DNA of 64,000 nt, from assembly GCA_947497475.1 (NCBI GenBank), contig CANMGS010000001.1, forward strand, positions 248,001 to 312,000, given 5' to 3'. A program made the position numbers and the translations under genes. The stretch is from an uncultured Amylibacter sp. GTDB lineage: Bacteria > Pseudomonadota > Alphaproteobacteria > Rhodobacterales > Rhodobacteraceae. Position 1 is the stretch's first letter. Each line of letters starts with the position of its first letter. This document shows, piece by piece, positions 25,651 to 34,878 of the stretch. Under the pieces are notes generated by a model, which was not told where the DNA came from, did not search any database, and saw only the letters and a list, made by a program, of their open reading frames with translations.

Positions 25651-27006
25651 ATGACATACGATTCAAAACTTGCACAATTAGGCGTATACCATACTCGTGC
25701 TCCCCGTTACACCAGTTACCCCACTGCAGTGCATTTCCACGATGGTATTGGCACGGATTTCGCACAGCAACAATTACGATGCTTGCCAGCCGACAAGCCG
25801 ATATCAATATATATCCACATTCCATTCTGCGAACGGCTCTGTTGGTTTTGTGCGTGTAGAACACAAGGAACCAAATCCCCAGCACCAATTGCAGCTTACT
25901 TGGATTTGATTCTGCAAGAAATCACATTAATCGCGGGAAACCTCCCAGATGAAGTAAAAATTGGAAATGTCCATTGGGGCGGAGGCACACCAACTATCCT
26001 ATCGCCAGAACAAATTGAAACATTAGCAACAAAACTTAAAACAACATTTAATTTTAATGAAAATACCGAATTCTCAGTAGAAATAGACCCGACATTAGTA
26101 GACCAAGACAAGATTGATGTATTGGCTAAGGTAGGAATGACGCGAGCTAGCATAGGTGTTCAAGATTTCGATAACAAAGTTCAAACAGCAATCGGCCGCA
26201 TTCAAAGCGTAAATACGACACTTGCCTGTATTGACATGCTGCGTTCAGCGCAGGTCAATTCATTAAATATGGATATACTTTATGGCTTGCCACACCAAAC
26301 ACACGAAAGTGTAACCAAGACAATAAATACGGTTTTAAAAATGGCGCCTGACCGTATAGCCCTCTACGGGTATGCTCATGTACCATGGATGGCAAACCGA
26401 CAGAAACTTATTGATGAAAGCATATTACCAAACGGGGCAGAACGCCGTGACTTATTTAAAATCATGGCAGATAGATTAGAAGACAAAGGGTATCATTCTG
26501 TTGGAATAGATCATTTTGCCAAACCACATGATACTATGTCGATTGCAGCAAAAAACGGCACATTAAAACGCAATTTTCAAGGCTATACGACTGACACGTT
26601 GGATACCCTCGTAGGTATTGGCGCAAGCGCAATTTCAAAACTTCCTAATGGATTTGTTCAAAACTCTCCTAAATCTGCAGATTATTCTATTGCTATAAAA
26701 AACAAACAGCTTGCAACACATAAGGGGCTTAAAACCACTCAAGAGGATAAATTAATCGCACGCACAATCGAAATGATTATGTGTAACTTTAGTGTTAATT
26801 ATGATGCCTTAAAAAATGAAGGATATGAGAATCTTGATCTACTCACGCATCCTCTACTTCAAATACAAAAAGAGTTTGGTGATTTCATTGCCCTAAACTC
26901 AGATGGTTTCAGAATAACAGAACATGAACGTGTTCTTGCACGGATCATAGCCCGGCATTTTGATATGCATGACACGCAGGCAATGCGCTATAGCTCTGTA
27001 AGTTAG
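25651..27006 (+). CDS. hemN: Oxygen-independent coproporphyrinogen III oxidase HemN
   Basis: 451 aa, close to the E. coli enzyme. N-terminal RVPRYTSYPTA-like segment (RAPRYTSYPTAVHFHDG), radical-SAM cysteine motif IPFCERLCWFCACRT, the WGGGTPTILS glycine motif and a C-terminal HemN domain. It decarboxylates coproporphyrinogen III to protoporphyrinogen IX without oxygen, supplying haem for the cbb3 oxidase under the same FNR control. The start matches the family N-terminus although no ribosome-binding site precedes it. Confidence 0.95.
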   Translation: MTYDSKLAQLGVYHTRAPRYTSYPTAVHFHDGIGTDFAQQQLRCLPADKPISIYIHIPFCERLCWFCACRTQGTKSPAPIAAYLDLILQEITLIAGNLPDEVKIGNVHWGGGTPTILSPEQIETLATKLKTTFNFNENTEFSVEIDPTLVDQDKIDVLAKVGMTRASIGVQDFDNKVQTAIGRIQSVNTTLACIDMLRSAQVNSLNMDILYGLPHQTHESVTKTINTVLKMAPDRIALYGYAHVPWMANRQKLIDESILPNGAERRDLFKIMADRLEDKGYHSVGIDHFAKPHDTMSIAAKNGTLKRNFQGYTTDTLDTLVGIGASAISKLPNGFVQNSPKSADYSIAIKNKQLATHKGLKTTQEDKLIARTIEMIMCNFSVNYDALKNEGYENLDLLTHPLLQIQKEFGDFIALNSDGFRITEHERVLARIIARHFDMHDTQAMRYSSVS

Positions 27007-27030
27007 CTATCGCGTTCCTAGAGCACCTCC

Positions 27031-27855
27031 TTAATTAGAGGCTGTCTTATGTGCGTTTGGAAAAAACAATTGTTGGCCCTGCACTTCAAATTCAGCAATT
27101 AGTTTTTGACCATGCACACTCGTTAGCCAATCAATGAAAATTGTACTGCCTTTGGCATTCACATGCGGATGTTTTTGTTTACTAACAGGGATAACTCCAT
27201 ATTGATTAAACAACTCTTCCTGACCGCTTAATACGATTTGATGATCGCCTTTTGACTGAAATGCAATCCATGTTGCGCGATCTGTAATTGTATAGCCCTT
27301 TAACTCAACAGCCATACGGATTGTTGCTCCCATTCCAGCACCGACTTGACGATACCAGCTGCCATTTGGAGTGATATTGTTCTGCGCCCACAAACTCAGT
27401 TCTTTTTTGTGCGTACCACTATCATCTCCTCTGGAAATGAATATTGAAGACGTCTTATTCAAAGCATTAAGAGCATCATTAATAGCATCAACTTTTCGAA
27501 TGCCTGCGGGATCCGATTTAGGGCCAATGATAACAAAATCATTATACATTAAATCTTGGCGGTTAACCCCATACCCTTCTTCAACAAAAGCCAATTCTGA
27601 TTGCATTGCATGCACCAAAAGAACATCAGCATCACCATTTTCAGCATTTTTGATAGCTTGCCCCGTACCAACAGCAACTACGTCTACTCTATAACCCGTT
27701 TCTTTCTCAAAAAACGGCAATAGATAATCATATAAGCCAGAGTTTTGCGTTGAAGTCGTAGACTGAACCAATATTCTCTGTTCATCAGAAAATGCTAGAT
27801 GTGGCATAAAAAAGCACAGAAGAACGCATGAAGCTAAAAACTTACGTCTGATCAT
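27031..27855 (-). CDS. Tungstate/molybdate-type substrate-binding protein (TupA-like)
   Basis: 274 aa. A signal peptide (about residues 1-23, KFLASCVLLCFFMPHLAFS) is followed by a type 2 periplasmic binding fold. The oxyanion signature is clear: LVQSTTSTQNSGLYDYLLPF, then VDVVAVGTGQAIKNAENGDADVLLVH, and FISRGDDSGTHKKE. These match TupA, which binds tungstate. No TupB/TupC permease or ATPase genes are adjacent. Lying 12 nt after the formate dehydrogenase gamma gene, it probably serves metal supply for that enzyme. Confidence 0.8.
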   Translation of the reverse strand: MIRRKFLASCVLLCFFMPHLAFSDEQRILVQSTTSTQNSGLYDYLLPFFEKETGYRVDVVAVGTGQAIKNAENGDADVLLVHAMQSELAFVEEGYGVNRQDLMYNDFVIIGPKSDPAGIRKVDAINDALNALNKTSSIFISRGDDSGTHKKELSLWAQNNITPNGSWYRQVGAGMGATIRMAVELKGYTITDRATWIAFQSKGDHQIVLSGQEELFNQYGVIPVSKQKHPHVNAKGSTIFIDWLTSVHGQKLIAEFEVQGQQLFFPNAHKTASN

Positions 27856-27867
27856 ATATATCTGTCT

Positions 27868-29082
27868 CTATTCAGCGGGGCTTTGTTGAGCCGCGTTATT
27901 TGATTGTTTCTGTTTAACTTCTTCGACCCAGAGGCTGTGGTGTTCTTTAGCCCATTGTTCATCGACCTCGCCTGAGGTCATAGCATCTATTGCACCTTCC
28001 ATCCCCACAGAACCGATATAAATATGTGCAAAAATGACAGCGATGAAAACAAAAGCAATAATTGCATGCCACATCTGGGCATATTGCATTTCTTCATGTG
28101 GTGCTAATGTTGTTTTCAACTCCCCCAACCCTAGCAGGCTAGAGATCCCCAGATTGTTCAACATTTCAAATGTGGATGCGAACATGTTGATTTGGAATGG
28201 GAATAACAATGATAACCCTGACATTGAAATAGAAGCCCCAAATATCATCACAATCCAAAAGATAACTTTTTGACCTGCATTAAATTTCTTTGCTGGTGGG
28301 TGGACACCTTTCTTAAGTATACCGCCACCTTGTGCCAGCCACTTAAGATCATGCTTATTTGGAATATTTTCTTTGATCCAAATGCATAGAACCATTAGCA
28401 ACCCCAGCATAAACCCCCAACTGACCCAGTTATGAATAAAGAGGCTGATATTTGCGATAAATGCATATGCACTTTTGCCAATCAAAGGGATCAAGCCAAA
28501 GCGACCAAACAATGAAATCAATCCCGTTATTGCAAGCAGCATGAATGAACCTGCCATCAACCAATGGGCAAATCGTTCTGCTGTTTCAAATCTTAGAATT
28601 TTGACGCCAGATGGACCTGCATCAATCATGATTTTACCACGAATAATATAGAATATGCCTAGCAAAATAAGCACGCCGAGCAAAAGATATCCGCCATAAT
28701 TTTTGAGCGGCCCCTGACGAAACTCTAACCATTTCATGCCGCCATCTTGGATCAAAACTTTTGAGGCTGGGCCATCATTAGAAACTTTTACATCAGCACT
28801 TCCATATCGTAGCGCACGATACACTTCAGCATCAGAGACGCCACCTAACGTGCCAAGTTGTGATGCTATCGAGGCTGCAGAGTCTGGATCACCAGTTGCG
28901 CCACTTCTAAATTCGTCATCAATTTTCTGACCTTTTTGCCGATTAAGAATATCCTCTAATGATTGTGCTCCACCGGTCGCAGCACGCGCATTCGTACCCT
29001 CTTCTTGAGCTGTCGCAACAATGCTTGAAGTCAGCGAAAGGAATGTCAGTATAAAGATTGAAAGGACTATCCGTTTAATCAT
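27868..29082 (-). CDS. fdh3C: Formate dehydrogenase gamma subunit (cytochrome b556)
   Basis: 404 aa. A signal peptide and a periplasmic N-terminal extension of roughly 120 residues precede a four-helix cytochrome b domain. Haem-ligand histidines are seen in RFETAERFAHWLMAGSFMLL, in FIHNWVSWGFML and in MWHAIIAFVFIAVIFAHIYIG. It anchors the dehydrogenase to the membrane and passes electrons to quinone. The stretch SGEVDEQWAKEHHSLWVEEV near the C-terminus is typical of this family. Confidence 0.9.
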   Translation of the reverse strand: MIKRIVLSIFILTFLSLTSSIVATAQEEGTNARAATGGAQSLEDILNRQKGQKIDDEFRSGATGDPDSAASIASQLGTLGGVSDAEVYRALRYGSADVKVSNDGPASKVLIQDGGMKWLEFRQGPLKNYGGYLLLGVLILLGIFYIIRGKIMIDAGPSGVKILRFETAERFAHWLMAGSFMLLAITGLISLFGRFGLIPLIGKSAYAFIANISLFIHNWVSWGFMLGLLMVLCIWIKENIPNKHDLKWLAQGGGILKKGVHPPAKKFNAGQKVIFWIVMIFGASISMSGLSLLFPFQINMFASTFEMLNNLGISSLLGLGELKTTLAPHEEMQYAQMWHAIIAFVFIAVIFAHIYIGSVGMEGAIDAMTSGEVDEQWAKEHHSLWVEEVKQKQSNNAAQQSPAE

Positions 29083-29110
29083 CGGTCAATACCTATTGAA
29101 TGTTAGATAA

Positions 29111-29138
29111 TGGGGCGGCGGGAAACTATGCCGCCCCA
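29111..29138 (-). other. GC-rich hairpin between formate dehydrogenase beta and gamma genes
   Basis: Perfect 9-bp stem TGGGGCGGC / GCCGCCCCA with a 10-nt loop, within the 95-bp gap between the two genes. There is no U tract on either strand (minus: TTATCT follows). It is more likely an mRNA-processing or stability element, or a leaky attenuator, than a full terminator. Confidence 0.5.
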
Positions 29139-29177
29139 TTTATATGAGGTCAGAGCCTAATATGACCCTGCCCTATA

Positions 29178-29774
29178 TTAGCCACCGTTCTTTAGGCCGT
29201 AAGCTGTACCCCAGCCCCAAGCACCAGTTCCAAAGCCACGTGCAACAACACGTTCGCGGTAGATAGAGGAAACGTCATCGCCGTCCCCTGCTAACAACGC
29301 TTTGGTTGAACACATCTCGGCACAGATTGGCAATTTGCCTTCTGCAATCCGGTTGCGTCCATATTTCTGGAACTCAGCCTGTGAGCCAGTTTCCTCTGGG
29401 CCACCTGCGCAGAATGTACATTTGTCCATTTTGCCTCGGCTGCCAAAGTTACCAGCTTGTGGGTACTGCGGTGCACCGAATGGACATGCATAGAAGCAAT
29501 ACCCACAACCGATACACAGATCCTTTGAATGCAACACAACCCCATCTTCGGATTGATAAAAGCAATCTACAGGACATACAGCCATACAAGGTGCGTCTGA
29601 GCAGTGCATGCATGCGACCGAGATCGAGCGTTCACCTGGTTTACCATCATTGATCGTAACAACTTTGCGCCGATTGATACCCCAAGGCACCTCGTGCTCG
29701 TTCTTACAGGCGGTCACACAGGCGTTGCATTCGATACAACGTTCAGCATCGCATAAAAACTTTGCTCTTGCCAT
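29178..29774 (-). CDS. fdh3B: Formate dehydrogenase beta (iron-sulfur) subunit
   Basis: 198 aa. Four cysteine clusters of the DMSO-reductase electron-transfer type: CIECNACVTACKNEHEVPWG, CMHCSDAPCMAVCPVDC, CIGCGYCFYACPFGAPQYP and the KCTFCAGGPEE region. It carries electrons from the molybdo/tungsto-pterin subunit to the cytochrome b subunit. It lies 12 nt after the alpha-subunit gene. Confidence 0.93.
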   Translation of the reverse strand: MARAKFLCDAERCIECNACVTACKNEHEVPWGINRRKVVTINDGKPGERSISVACMHCSDAPCMAVCPVDCFYQSEDGVVLHSKDLCIGCGYCFYACPFGAPQYPQAGNFGSRGKMDKCTFCAGGPEETGSQAEFQKYGRNRIAEGKLPICAEMCSTKALLAGDGDDVSSIYRERVVARGFGTGAWGWGTAYGLKNGG

Positions 29775-29786
29775 TTTCAGTCCTCC

Positions 29787-32681
29787 TTAAGCTGCTGAGA
29801 TTTTGCAAAGAGAACACTTACTCTCTTGCATTTGGGTTACGCTGTCATAGCCATAGGTGAAGGCCGTGTTTGCAGACTCGCCCAGAACATAAGGATCAGC
29901 ACCATCAGGATATTTATCCCTAAGGTCCTTACCTTCGAAATGCCCACCAAAGTGGAATGGCATAAAGGCAACCCCTTCTCCGACACGATCCGTAACCATA
30001 GCCATCACTTTGACTTTGGCACCTTCTGCGCCTTCAACCCAAACCTGTTCGCCATCTCGGACACCTAAATTATTAGCGTCACGGATGTTGATTTCCACGA
30101 ACATGTCTTGCTGAAGTTCGGCCAACCATGGATTGGAACGGCTTTCATCACCACCACCTTCGTATTCAACAAGGCGACCAGATGTCAGGATCAATGGGTA
30201 GTCTTTCGAGAAATCCTTTTTCTGGATGGATGCATATAAAGTCGGCAAACGGTATGCTTTACGATCCTCATATGTTGGGTAGTCATCCACAAGGTCACGA
30301 CGAGATGTATATAGTGGCTCGCGGTGAAGTGGCACTGGATCTGGGAACGTCCAAACTACGGCGCGCGCCTTGGCATTACCAAATGGCGCGCATTCGTGTT
30401 TGATTGCAACCCGCTGGATACCACCTGAAAGGTCAGTTTTCCAGTTGGTCTTATCACCAGCAACAGCCTCAATCGCACTGCGTTCTTCATCCGTCAGGTC
30501 ACTGTCCCAACCAAGCTCTTTAAGCATGGCCATCGTAAACTCAGGATAACCGTCCTGAATTTCAGAGTCCTTCGAATAAACACCTTCGGCCAACAGGTTC
30601 ACACCATCACGTTCCACACCAAAGCGGGCACGGAATGTTAGGCCACCTTCTGATACGCGTTTCGACATATCATATAGGTTTGGCGTACCAGGATGGTTCA
30701 TCTCTGCAGTGCCCCAACTTGGCCAAGGCAGACCGTAATAGTCACCGTCTGCTGGACCACCAACCGCTCTAAGCGTTGTGCGATCGAACGTATGTTGGTT
30801 CGCCATATGCTTCTTAATGCGTTCAGGTGATTGACCTGTGTAGCCAATTGTCCACATACCTTTGTTGAACTCACGCGTAATGCTTTCAACATTTGGCGTC
30901 TCAGCGTCTTCCATTTCAATGTTGCGGAAGAAACGATCAGCCCAGCCAAATTTATTCGCGAACTTCGCCATAATAACATGGTCAGGAAGGCTTTCGAACA
31001 ATGGATCAAAGACTTTATCGCGCCACTGGAACGAACGGTTTGAAGCGGTGACAGAACCACGTGTTTCAAACTGTGTCGACGCAGGAAGCAGATAAACACC
31101 GTCTTCACGATCAGATAGAACGGCAGACACTGTTGGATATGGATCAACGATAACCAGCATATCAAGCTGCTCCATCGCCGTTTTCATTTCCTTCATACGT
31201 GTTTGCGAGTTTGGTGCATGACCCCAGAAAACCATAGCTCGAACTTTGTTCGGGTTATCCATGTTATCAGGATCTTCCAATACGCCATCAATCCAACGAC
31301 TTACAGGAATACCTGTTAGGTTCATCAGGCTCTTATCATTGCCATCCGCGTCTTTGGACGATGCAAACTGACCTTTCAGCCAATCCATATCTTCGCCCCA
31401 AACACGGCCCCAATGCGCCCATGATCCAGCTTTCAAACCGTAGTAGCCTGGTAGCGTATGGGATAAAACACCAAGGTCAGTAGCGCCTTGCACATTATCG
31501 TGGCCACGGAAAATATTCGTACCGCCACCAGATGTACCCATATTACCAAGAGCCAACTGAAGCACACAATATGCACGTGTGTTGTTGTTACCATTGGTGT
31601 GTTGCGTACCACCCATACACCAAATCACAGTGCCTGGACGGTTGTTGGCAAGTGTATGTGCTACACGGCGTAATTGACTGCCTGGTGCACCTGTTACACG
31701 TTCAACTTCTTCTGGGTTCCATTTTGCAACTTCTGCACGGATTTCATCCATACCGTAAACACGTGTTCGAATGAATTCTTCATCTTCCCACTTGTTTTCA
31801 AAAATATGCCACAAGATACCCCAAACAAGAGCAACATCTGTACCGGGACGCAAACGCACATATTCATCAGCGTGCGCTGCCGTCCGTGTAAACCGAGGAT
31901 CACAAACGATGACTGGTGCATTGTTTTCTTCTTTGGCCTTCAGCAAATGTAGCAGCGACACAGGGTGTGCTTCTGCAGGGTTACCACCAATGATGAAAAT
32001 GGCTTTTGAATTGTGGATGTCATTATAGCTGTTGGTCATGGCGCCATAGCCCCATGTGTTAGCAACACCCGCAACTGTTGTTGAGTGACAAATACGCGCC
32101 TGATGGTCTACGTTATTTGTACCCCAATACGCAGCGAATTTACGGAATAAATACGCTTGTTCGTTGCTGTGTTTGGCTGAACCCAACCAATAAACACTGT
32201 CTGGCCCGCTTTCCTCGCGGATTTTCATCATGCCATCGCCGACTTCATCAATCGCCTGTTCCCAGCTGATGCGTTTCCATTCACCACCTTCGCGCTTCAT
32301 TGGATATTTCAAACGGCGTTCACCGTGGGCATGTTCACGCACTGATGCGCCTTTGGCACAATGTGCACCCAAATTAAATGGGCTGTCCCAGCCTGGTTCT
32401 TGACCTGTCCAAACACCGTTTTCCACTTCTGCAACGACGGTACAACCTACGGAACAGTGGGTACAAACTGATTTGATTGTTTCAACAGCGCCAGATACGG
32501 CTGATTGGGCGGAAGCCTGAGTAACAGTTCCCCCTGTTGCGCCTATCGCTGCCAAGCCACCTACGGCAAGACCCGATCCCTTAAGGAACGAACGACGGTC
32601 AACAGATTTCTCTGATACCTTTGACAGGAGGCTTGCCCGTTGGGGGCGTCTCGCAACCCCATTGGTCTTTTTCCTGAGCAT
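29787..32681 (-). CDS. fdh3A: Formate dehydrogenase alpha subunit (pterin, Cys type)
   Basis: 964 aa. Twin-arginine signal DRRSFLKGSGLAVGG, then a [4Fe-4S] motif (CTHCSVGCTVVAEVENGVW) and the active site with cysteine and histidine in HQARICHSTTVAG, so it is a cysteine rather than selenocysteine enzyme. Two molybdopterin domains and a C-terminal MopB-binding domain (RLVEYEGGGDESRSNPWLAE) follow. Exported folded by Tat; oxidises formate to CO2 in the periplasm. The nearby TupA-like gene suggests tungsten use, which is inference. Confidence 0.95.
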   Translation of the reverse strand: MLRKKTNGVARRPQRASLLSKVSEKSVDRRSFLKGSGLAVGGLAAIGATGGTVTQASAQSAVSGAVETIKSVCTHCSVGCTVVAEVENGVWTGQEPGWDSPFNLGAHCAKGASVREHAHGERRLKYPMKREGGEWKRISWEQAIDEVGDGMMKIREESGPDSVYWLGSAKHSNEQAYLFRKFAAYWGTNNVDHQARICHSTTVAGVANTWGYGAMTNSYNDIHNSKAIFIIGGNPAEAHPVSLLHLLKAKEENNAPVIVCDPRFTRTAAHADEYVRLRPGTDVALVWGILWHIFENKWEDEEFIRTRVYGMDEIRAEVAKWNPEEVERVTGAPGSQLRRVAHTLANNRPGTVIWCMGGTQHTNGNNNTRAYCVLQLALGNMGTSGGGTNIFRGHDNVQGATDLGVLSHTLPGYYGLKAGSWAHWGRVWGEDMDWLKGQFASSKDADGNDKSLMNLTGIPVSRWIDGVLEDPDNMDNPNKVRAMVFWGHAPNSQTRMKEMKTAMEQLDMLVIVDPYPTVSAVLSDREDGVYLLPASTQFETRGSVTASNRSFQWRDKVFDPLFESLPDHVIMAKFANKFGWADRFFRNIEMEDAETPNVESITREFNKGMWTIGYTGQSPERIKKHMANQHTFDRTTLRAVGGPADGDYYGLPWPSWGTAEMNHPGTPNLYDMSKRVSEGGLTFRARFGVERDGVNLLAEGVYSKDSEIQDGYPEFTMAMLKELGWDSDLTDEERSAIEAVAGDKTNWKTDLSGGIQRVAIKHECAPFGNAKARAVVWTFPDPVPLHREPLYTSRRDLVDDYPTYEDRKAYRLPTLYASIQKKDFSKDYPLILTSGRLVEYEGGGDESRSNPWLAELQQDMFVEINIRDANNLGVRDGEQVWVEGAEGAKVKVMAMVTDRVGEGVAFMPFHFGGHFEGKDLRDKYPDGADPYVLGESANTAFTYGYDSVTQMQESKCSLCKISAA

Positions 32682-32810
32682 TTTAGTTTCTCCATTGCTA
32701 TTTTGGCAGAATTGCCATTTTGCTATGTACTCTTCTAATTTTAGTCGCCTTCACGATGGTCTGGGCGTCACGCAACCTCTCATCGCTTATTCTTTGTTGA
32801 AGATGTCCGT

Positions 32811-33002
32811 CTAAAAACGGGCACTTTCTAAGTAAGCCTTTGTATGGGCTGTCTCGCGCAGACCTTCGCCTGCGTGTTGGTCAAGTTCAGCGGCTGCTGC
32901 TGTTTCGCCTGTAAGGGCAACCGCGGCTGCTGGTGCTGATACCGATGCCATTTTCAGGAAATCACGCCGGCTGCTGCCTGCCTTTTCATCCTTCTTGGTC
33001 AT
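32811..33002 (-). CDS. Small twin-arginine-signal protein of the formate dehydrogenase locus
   Basis: 63 aa. A Tat signal SRRDFLKMASVSAPAAAVAL fills the N-terminal half, followed by a short charged tail (LRETAHTKAYLESARF). Such small Tat proteins sit just upstream of the alpha subunit in many alphaproteobacterial formate dehydrogenase loci. Role unknown, possibly an export partner. Confidence 0.8.
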   Translation of the reverse strand: MTKKDEKAGSSRRDFLKMASVSAPAAAVALTGETAAAAELDQHAGEGLRETAHTKAYLESARF

Positions 33003-33053
33003 TCGACTTCTCCTTCATTGTGACCAGCATGTGCTGATCGGTTAAAACGGCAA

Positions 33054-33662
33054 TTAACTTGCCATCATTCTAAATGCTTCTTGCTCTATTTCTACAAACA
33101 CACGTCCAATCGCTCCGATGGGTGCGTAAAAGACCGAGTTCTTTGCGCCTTCTAAATCTGAAAAGAAATGTCCCGCCCAAGGGCCAATATGACGGTTAAA
33201 AAAGTCCTTTTGTTGATCCAAACTGGCGGGTTCGCCAAAACGTCCAGTGATCATGCCAGCCATCATTTCCAACAAGCTGGCGATATTATCTTCTGGTTCG
33301 AATACATTCGGGGAACGTGCAATCCGCAACGACGTCATATCATTGCGCAAAGCAGCGAGTGGTTTTTCATTTAAAAAGCCTGTCAGGTAAAAGCTGGCAT
33401 ATGGAAGTAATTCACCGCGACCAACACCTATGAACAGTGCATTAAATTCAGAGGTTGCAGATTTTTCATTCTGCGATGTCGCAACACGAGATAATGCTTT
33501 GAAGCCTACACCAAGATCACTATCGTCACCTTTCAATGTCGTCGTTTGCTTAATCAAAGACTTTGAAGGTGGGCCTGCTAAATAAGCCGCTAAGTAATCA
33601 TAAAGGTCTGCACGCAGTTTATCTTCTTCAGCAATTTGAGTGTTTGATGCAGTCGCCAGCAC
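33054..33662 (-). CDS. TorD-family molecular chaperone
   Basis: 202 aa, all-helical. The family signature is visible around NVFEPEDNIASLLEMMAGMI (usual form: E-P-x-D-H), with an N-terminal LRADLYDYLAAYL helix and a HIGPWAGHFFSDLE segment. TorD-like proteins bind the Tat signal and guide cofactor insertion into the cognate molybdoenzyme. In this locus the client should be the formate dehydrogenase alpha subunit. Confidence 0.88.
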   Translation of the reverse strand: MLATASNTQIAEEDKLRADLYDYLAAYLAGPPSKSLIKQTTTLKGDDSDLGVGFKALSRVATSQNEKSATSEFNALFIGVGRGELLPYASFYLTGFLNEKPLAALRNDMTSLRIARSPNVFEPEDNIASLLEMMAGMITGRFGEPASLDQQKDFFNRHIGPWAGHFFSDLEGAKNSVFYAPIGAIGRVFVEIEQEAFRMMAS

Positions 33663-33694
33663 TTTATCCTCCTTGTTGTCCGCATAAGCGGAAA

Positions 33695-34315
33695 TTAAAC
33701 TTGAGCCTCAATCACGAAGCGCATTCTTTTCTTGGGGGCAAACGCGATGTCTGCCTCTTCAGGGTTTTCGATTATCTCTTGATCTTCAACGTCGATAATT
33801 GACACTTCATTTTCGTCAGCAGCCAATTCCAATTCTTCTGTTTCACCTTCGTCTAAGGATAAAACAGTTTCTGGTTCAGCAATCTCATGTTCTCTCGCTT
33901 CGGCTTCTTCAGCCTTACGGGCTTCTTCCATGACATGCTTCAACATGCCTTTACCCACTTGATAGGCCGTTTGAATATTCTCAACAGCCATAGCGCTGTC
34001 GGTGAAATCTTCGCCATAATCCACAAGCATATCCAAATTTGCGAGTTTAGGATCACTCAGCCATAGCTTACGCAAAGCTTTGTTACGAATACGCGTAGGC
34101 ACTGCTTTTGCCATAAAGGCAGAAAAATCATCACCAGCTTCTAAAGTGTCAGGATCTTGCAATCCCAACTCTTCCAAAATTTCTTCGTCAGACTGCTCTT
34201 CCAAAGCTTCAAGTTGTTCAGCTTCTTGAACCGCATTCTCTTGTGCAATTTCAGCTTCGACTTCGGCCTCAACAGCTTTTTTGCGGCGGTTCCAAAAATC
34301 ATCCCGTTGGTTCAT
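33695..34315 (-). CDS. DUF3306-domain protein
   Basis: 206 aa, strongly acidic. The N-terminus DDFWNRRKKAVEAEVEAE, the LSDEEILEELGLQDPD-type segment and the conserved core FMAKAVPTRIRNKALRKLWL-LSDPKLANLDMLVDYGEDFTD identify DUF3306. These proteins are encoded beside formate dehydrogenases; their role in maturation is not established. A highly acidic, glutamate-rich tail follows. Overlaps the DUF3305 gene by 4 nt. Confidence 0.85.
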   Translation of the reverse strand: MNQRDDFWNRRKKAVEAEVEAEIAQENAVQEAEQLEALEEQSDEEILEELGLQDPDTLEAGDDFSAFMAKAVPTRIRNKALRKLWLSDPKLANLDMLVDYGEDFTDSAMAVENIQTAYQVGKGMLKHVMEEARKAEEAEAREHEIAEPETVLSLDEGETEELELAADENEVSIIDVEDQEIIENPEEADIAFAPKKRMRFVIEAQV

Positions 34316-34878
34316 TGGACATAGCCCCCCGTTTTGCGTGTTGGAGCGCGGTACACATCTGTTGTTTGTTTGATACGGTGATCGCCAATGCCATCTTCTA
34401 CCAAATCCGTGCGTTTTTTATCCCGCTTACGTTTGATGAAAACTTCTTCTTCGTGGTGTTTTTCAATAAACTCAGCCACCCAAGCAATCATTGCCGCTGG
34501 CATTGGGATTGGCTCAACAACTTCTTCACCGCTGTCCATGTAATCTTGGGCTTCATAGGGCGATACTGTAACCAGCAATAAATCCACATCCCCCAATTCA
34601 TCATTCGTACCAGCATTCCGCATCACGACGTAAATCATAGGCACTTCGCAAGATAAGCCGCTAAGGTATGCATCTGTATCAGTTCGGTACAATTCCAACG
34701 TTCGGGTTCCAGCGTGATATTCCACAGCATCGCCTTCGCGGCGCATCTCCAACCAATCCGCTTGAGCGGCACCAGGCAAAACTGCAATTGCTTGCCAATT
34801 CCACTTTGCCCATTTGGTCACACCAGGTGTTTTACGCACCACGACCCCCACAGGCATTGAAATTGATCTTGAACTCAT
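34312..34878 (-). CDS. DUF3305-domain protein
   Basis: 188 aa. Conserved opening MPVGVVVRKTPGVTKWAKWNW-QAIAVLPGA, then ELYRTDTDAYLSGLSCEVPMIYVV and VTVSPYEAQDYMDSGEEVVE, as in DUF3305. A lysine/arginine-rich patch (IKRKRDKKRTD) lies in the C-terminal third. First gene of the leftward accessory part of the formate dehydrogenase locus, divergent from the polyferredoxin gene. Confidence 0.85.
   Translation of the reverse strand: MSSRSISMPVGVVVRKTPGVTKWAKWNWQAIAVLPGAAQADWLEMRREGDAVEYHAGTRTLELYRTDTDAYLSGLSCEVPMIYVVMRNAGTNDELGDVDLLLVTVSPYEAQDYMDSGEEVVEPIPMPAAMIAWVAEFIEKHHEEEVFIKRKRDKKRTDLVEDGIGDHRIKQTTDVYRAPTRKTGGYVQ

Noticed and set aside
30698-31165. 155-aa minus-strand ORF
   Set aside because: Out-of-frame shadow within the formate dehydrogenase alpha-subunit gene.
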